A stretch of 64,000 nucleotides of DNA from JAGNXB01 sp942490895. GTDB taxonomy: Bacteria > Bacteroidota > Bacteroidia > Chitinophagales > Saprospiraceae. Position 1 is the stretch's first letter. Each line of letters begins with the position of its first letter. The stretch spans positions 434,001 to 498,000 of the forward strand of contig CALNZC010000052.1 of the NCBI GenBank assembly GCA_942490895.1. Reading direction: 5' to 3'. The notes beneath the pieces were generated by a model. That model saw nothing but the letters and a program-made list of their open reading frames with translations. It was not told where the DNA came from and made no database searches. Below are positions 62,501 to 64,000 of the stretch, piece after piece. Made by a program: the position numbers and the translations under genes.

Positions 62501-64000
62501 GCAGTGAAGCTTTTGTACCATTATCAGGCATAGCTTCCAGATCTGGATTCAACATACCAATTGTGAGCGGAGCACAGAGTTCGGCTGCCACCCAGTCAGC
62601 TGCATCATTTGAATCATCTTCACAAATTCGGATGACATCACCACTGTTCAGTGTGCCCGTGAAATCACCGCAAGCGGCAAAGCCGTTCACTGCAACCTCA
62701 TCAATGATCACATCCATAAAGGAGATCGTATAACAGGCGCCCATATTTGCAGCGCCATCAAAGGCAAAATCAAAGACCATCACTTCACCCACCCCTAATG
62801 GGATGCCGGCTAGATCAGGTAATAGATTCAATGGGCCTAATGTCTCATCTGCAGCTGGATTGGCGGCCGTTCTAGATACAACCAGACAGGTCAGATCGAT
62901 CTCAGCGGGACCCAGGTTGGTGATCTCGAGCTGGTCGAGCGCACTGGATTGGGTGACCTCAGAAATCAGTAGCAGCGGTTGGTTCGAAACTTTGTATCGG
63001 ACATAGCTGTCACCGACGATAAAGAATTCTCCACTGGCATCCCACACACCACAAGCCAAACGCTCCGTGAGATCGGCATCGGCGAAGATGGAATAGGTTA
63101 TGGCCAGATTATCCTGGCAGGGGCTTTCTACAACAGGAGCAATATCGAATACCTCTGCTCCACAGAGCCACAGGTCATTATTCTGAATGACATCATCAGG
63201 ACAAACAATAGAAGGAGTCTGCCAATAATCATTGACAATGACCTTGACTTGGCAGGTATCTCGATTTCCAGCCAGGTCTGCGGCTTCCCAATACATCACG
63301 GTTGTGCCTGCAGGGAATCGATCGCCAGTAGTCAACCCGGTCATATCGATTTGCGTCACCAGAGGCATATCGCAATTATCCTCAGCTAAGGGCAATGCGA
63401 AGTTGACATAGGCGTCACAATGATCCGTCTCTGTGTTTTCAACCACAGGTGGATATGGACAATTGATGAAATACGGAGGGTCATCATCCGCAACAGTCAC
63501 CTGGAATGAACAAGAGTCTAGAAGACCAACGGCATCCTCAACATAATAGAAGACCGTTGAAACGCCTTTCTCAAATTCATATTCTGCTTCAAACAGTTCT
63601 GTGAGTGGTGATCCCGGTGCAATATTCAACAGATCATCCAGGGTAAACGGACCTTCAATAGTCCCATCCGGATTCGTGATCTGATAATTGTACAATACGA
63701 CTGCACAGTTGTCACTCGGAAGCGGATGCTGCCATTCGAACTGACTTTCGCAAAACAAGGGCTCCGTGAATAATACTGGCGGATTCGGAGGACAGACAAC
63801 AACAGGATTTTCATTCAAATCATCGTTGTCGCAAGATCCGGAGCGGAATAATTCACAACCACGGGCATCCACAATGGTGAAAGCCCAATTGGAAAGAGGA
63901 TTGTATATAATCCGCAGATTCCCCAGATCTTCTTTAAAGTCTGTGATATCGTGCAGGTTAGCGTTGTTATCCTCGTATGTATACTCGCCATCGGTATCTT
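56541..64000 (-). CDS. Giant secreted HYR/adhesin-like protein with T9SS sorting domain (5' end outside window)
   Basis: The frame is open from the window edge (first full codon 63998) to 56541, at least 2,485 residues, so the start lies right of the window; the GTG at 63872 is internal. Many HYR-like Ig repeats follow each other (e.g. VVCPPNPPVLFTEP, CPADITVSLLSNKC, VVCPTDIYVNLDPGLC). Inserted are a lamin-tail domain (about 62975-62590), a P-type beta-sandwich (about 62350-62105) and a second, longer one (about 60000-59260). The last third repeats the neighbours' layout: HYR-like, Ig-like, a regulatory-like domain, dockerin-like module (loop 57500-57465, DVNNTCSISVGD), cohesin-like sandwich, T9SS domain (VLYQNIPNPFNEFTRIGFEL). 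Probably a surface-exposed adhesin or matrix protein. Confidence 0.88.
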   Translation of the reverse strand, partial: DTDGEYTYEDNNANLHDITDFKEDLGNLRIIYNPLSNWAFTIVDARGCELFRSGSCDNDDLNENPVVVCPPNPPVLFTEPLFCESQFEWQHPLPSDNCAVVLYNYQITNPDGTIEGPFTLDDLLNIAPGSPLTELFEAEYEFEKGVSTVFYYVEDAVGLLDSCSFQVTVADDDPPYFINCPYPPVVENTETDHCDAYVNFALPLAEDNCDMPLVTQIDMTGLTTGDRFPAGTTVMYWEAADLAGNRDTCQVKVIVNDYWQTPSIVCPDDVIQNNDLWLCGAEVFDIAPVVESPCQDNLAITYSIFADADLTERLACGVWDASGEFFIVGDSYVRYKVSNQPLLLISEVTQSSALDQLEITNLGPAEIDLTCLVVSRTAANPAADETLGPLNLLPDLAGIPLGVGEVMVFDFAFDGAANMGACYTISFMDVIIDEVAVNGFAACGDFTGTLNSGDVIRICEDDSNDAADWVAAELCAPLTIGMLNPDLEAMPDNGTKASLQSIPPNAVTCTFQVIIKDAEDPFCGQFGDVTTYTGGAINPITPTTCNRSGLIIPDTCIIGQLEIDIVGTANPTNSTITLISPQGIEVNITELPQDSIAALYTQKSGGEWILDIVPNAGQNPTVTSWSLTITCMDTFDLADQTLNNDPGLCGAEFTWVHPWFVENCFEGTIGVEYTTLDADCVPTGGPLDDKGGYEVTEFFCVGTTTVKYTLIDTAGNVHMCSFDVTVLDVEDPVVVCPTDIYVNLDPGLCRAIVCYVPESATDNCEVVDTIYEPPFCTEFEIGIHDVTITVVDEAGNEDECSFQVHIIEYIPPTDKLVCNDLVQVSLGVTCESEILADDILEGNEYRCYENYNVIVYNGQTSNQGILPTSPFVNENNIGDKLLVQIVDPGTGNSCWGFIQIEDKLAPAIDCPPDTVILCSVPTDPAIIGEAELTSCEKSYTLIFDDNVEDFGLCLDPRAKITRTWIIEDGSGNSNSCDQIITVEGMDLTKIDFPKNYDGVDLPVFNCADVQSDPVKVLPYFTGEPTIGGFPVKGDNNFCPTSVIYTDDLFTICGGSYDVLRTWKVYNSCQPAVPGVNPVYWTQVIKVVDLGSPDMNCPADITVSLLSNKCYAENFDIPSIGGADFCTTNLIYEIGPDNGLSITTNGGKYPGKLDIGIYDFLYKVRDNCGNQATCVMKVNVVDDVAPAAICETFHTVALTNIDGISEVNAISFDDGSVDNCGILKYEVRRMNDACDQNSNGNTSEATPFAPTVGFCCEDIGNTVMVSFRVTDVHGQSNTCMVEVNVVDKIKPLVWCPPDVTVNCDMSVNPVEQDTFVTCKQPLTSISEVWANKYVVPMDISGLPEDAVIRDLDLELDILHQLVDQLEITLISPYGKKAKVITAGSCSDPGSTPNWYPENIQVILNDEAYDLAAFNNFGKYVPAPYTCTSTNPGVGSYNQGHMQTKGDFLSLFDGTPVNSQTSKDLCFKLNPMDINGATNRVSNLQVSLLIAQMGLNAGDDIVLKYTDHTGAILPDLTQGWPYLFKVINSQTLEFIDVLGTDLKDAVAGSSHSFCATNTWLLVVEDTAPIGGGVIGEVCLHIGYGTPLSLVPHVVDNASRCGLEIDYQDLGDVPDCEEGQFINRRWRAEDASGNNSSCIQRIYFDDPTQLTVQFPCDVTVECSALNDSLIAGYPIHNGDCEVVAIEYVDQVLETSGACLKVERTWIVKEWCTYTPDGIVDLMVSSIDADLEVVTFTTSINSLILAKKLRPGDRLTLKYVTSGSAEIGGLIEKDGYSATYMGGTSFRMDINTTKQQVVNITNAGNGPHVFRYVNTAMGLPVSCPDLEEWYPLVEWHGLCPSPQGCRAWEDDGDGYFTFTQIIMVNDDKAPAFVGCEDLDICSYDENCVEGGVNITATAEDDCTAAGDLAYGFELDLNADGSVDSIGTGNVLTGVFTMGTHRVTWKASDHCGNFTTCTQNFTIKDCKKPTPVCHAVSVDLMLSPDSLMNGTAQVWAKSLEVGDSYDNCTDYSNLIIRVIRADQSDQQTPPTSDAVTVTCDDLGPNSDVLVEVWVGDEAGNWDFCTTTVTVEDNLGACGSSKNVISGTIVNKAGEAIEDVEMNLSGTSTALQMSSGLGSYGFNNLDKAGFYIVTPMKDVQPLNGVSTYDLLLMQKHILGIKSFTHPHEYIAGDVNNTCSISVGDIVGLRKMILAPQDHFPDNTSWRFVEENYVFPKPTKPCQWQEFKQFEGLDNINVANFKAIKVGDINGDHKPNTLIGSEVRNVAGDLTFLVNDLQLTAGEERIIEVTAENFAAIQGYQYTMELDPTRIELLDVEARWTDLSRGNFGLEQQGKGMITTSWNSFEAITLEDGTVLFAIKVKARENCLLSQVFQVNSHITRAEAYDAQDELLDVRFRFDNGLVIGGDFVLYQNIPNPFNEFTRIGFELPEGGEVVLTVHDVTGKVVYRSENDFARGYNEIVLRSSDLTNQGMLYYTLQSGEHIATMRMTMQE

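Overview
The window is a typical chromosomal segment of a Bacteroidota bacterium, most likely from the Saprospiria (Saprospiraceae/Lewinella-like) lineage. The evidence is several secreted proteins with C-terminal type IX secretion (T9SS) sorting domains, Bacteroidota-restricted families (DUF4270, DUF4290, choice-of-anchor B, the 'putative porin' family, a MurA with Asp in place of the catalytic Cys), -7 promoter boxes of the TAnnTTTG type, a lack of obvious Shine-Dalgarno sites, and an archaeal/eukaryal-type ProRS. The genus assignment is an inference. I saw no rRNA, tRNA, CRISPR array, transposase or prophage gene.

Layout. 0-5 kb: the cut-off end of a RES-domain toxin, a three-gene minus-strand operon (PaaY-like hexapeptide protein, RibD/DHFR-like reductase, DUF3052), thioredoxin, hemW, yebC and a TerB-like gene. 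5-11 kb: a run of minus-strand T9SS-exported proteins, one of them a metalloprotease/beta-helix gene broken by two single-base frameshifts. 11-19 kb: proS, a Trp/Gly/Asn/Tyr-rich secreted protein with a frameshifted tail, outer-membrane barrels and a c'-like cytochrome lipoprotein. 19-35 kb: the housekeeping core, with two divergent operons. The minus-strand one runs GT5-like synthase - DUF4270 - glmS - DUF4290 - murA - 2OG oxygenase and links amino-sugar supply to peptidoglycan. The plus-strand one runs panC - panD - flippase-like - hldE/rfaE2-type nucleotidyltransferase - Nif3 - zinc-ribbon - TPR - der - rfbC - rfbD. 35-49 kb: a BCCP-type biotinyl protein, a choice-of-anchor B protein, a porin, a Crp/Fnr regulator, an OmpR/histidine-kinase pair, a polytopic membrane protein, an FkbM methyltransferase, a TonB-dependent-type receptor, then 1.6 kb of non-coding repeats including a 264-bp tandem array, and a polyprenyl synthetase.

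50-64 kb is the most distinctive part: four consecutive minus-strand genes for exported proteins. The last is a giant (at least 2,485 residues) that runs off the right edge. All four carry the same dockerin-like module, in which the calcium-loop glycine is replaced by cysteine and a second cysteine follows 41-44 residues later. Three of the four also carry a possible cohesin-like beta-sandwich and a T9SS sorting domain. HYR-like repeats, a lamin-tail domain and two proprotein-convertase P-type domains are stacked in front of this module in the giant. I read the locus as an expanding family of surface adhesin/matrix proteins. Whether the dockerin-like and cohesin-like modules bind each other is only a hypothesis.

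At least three, possibly four, genes look interrupted by one-base changes, mostly in short homopolymers. Errors in a long-read assembly are a serious alternative to real gene decay.
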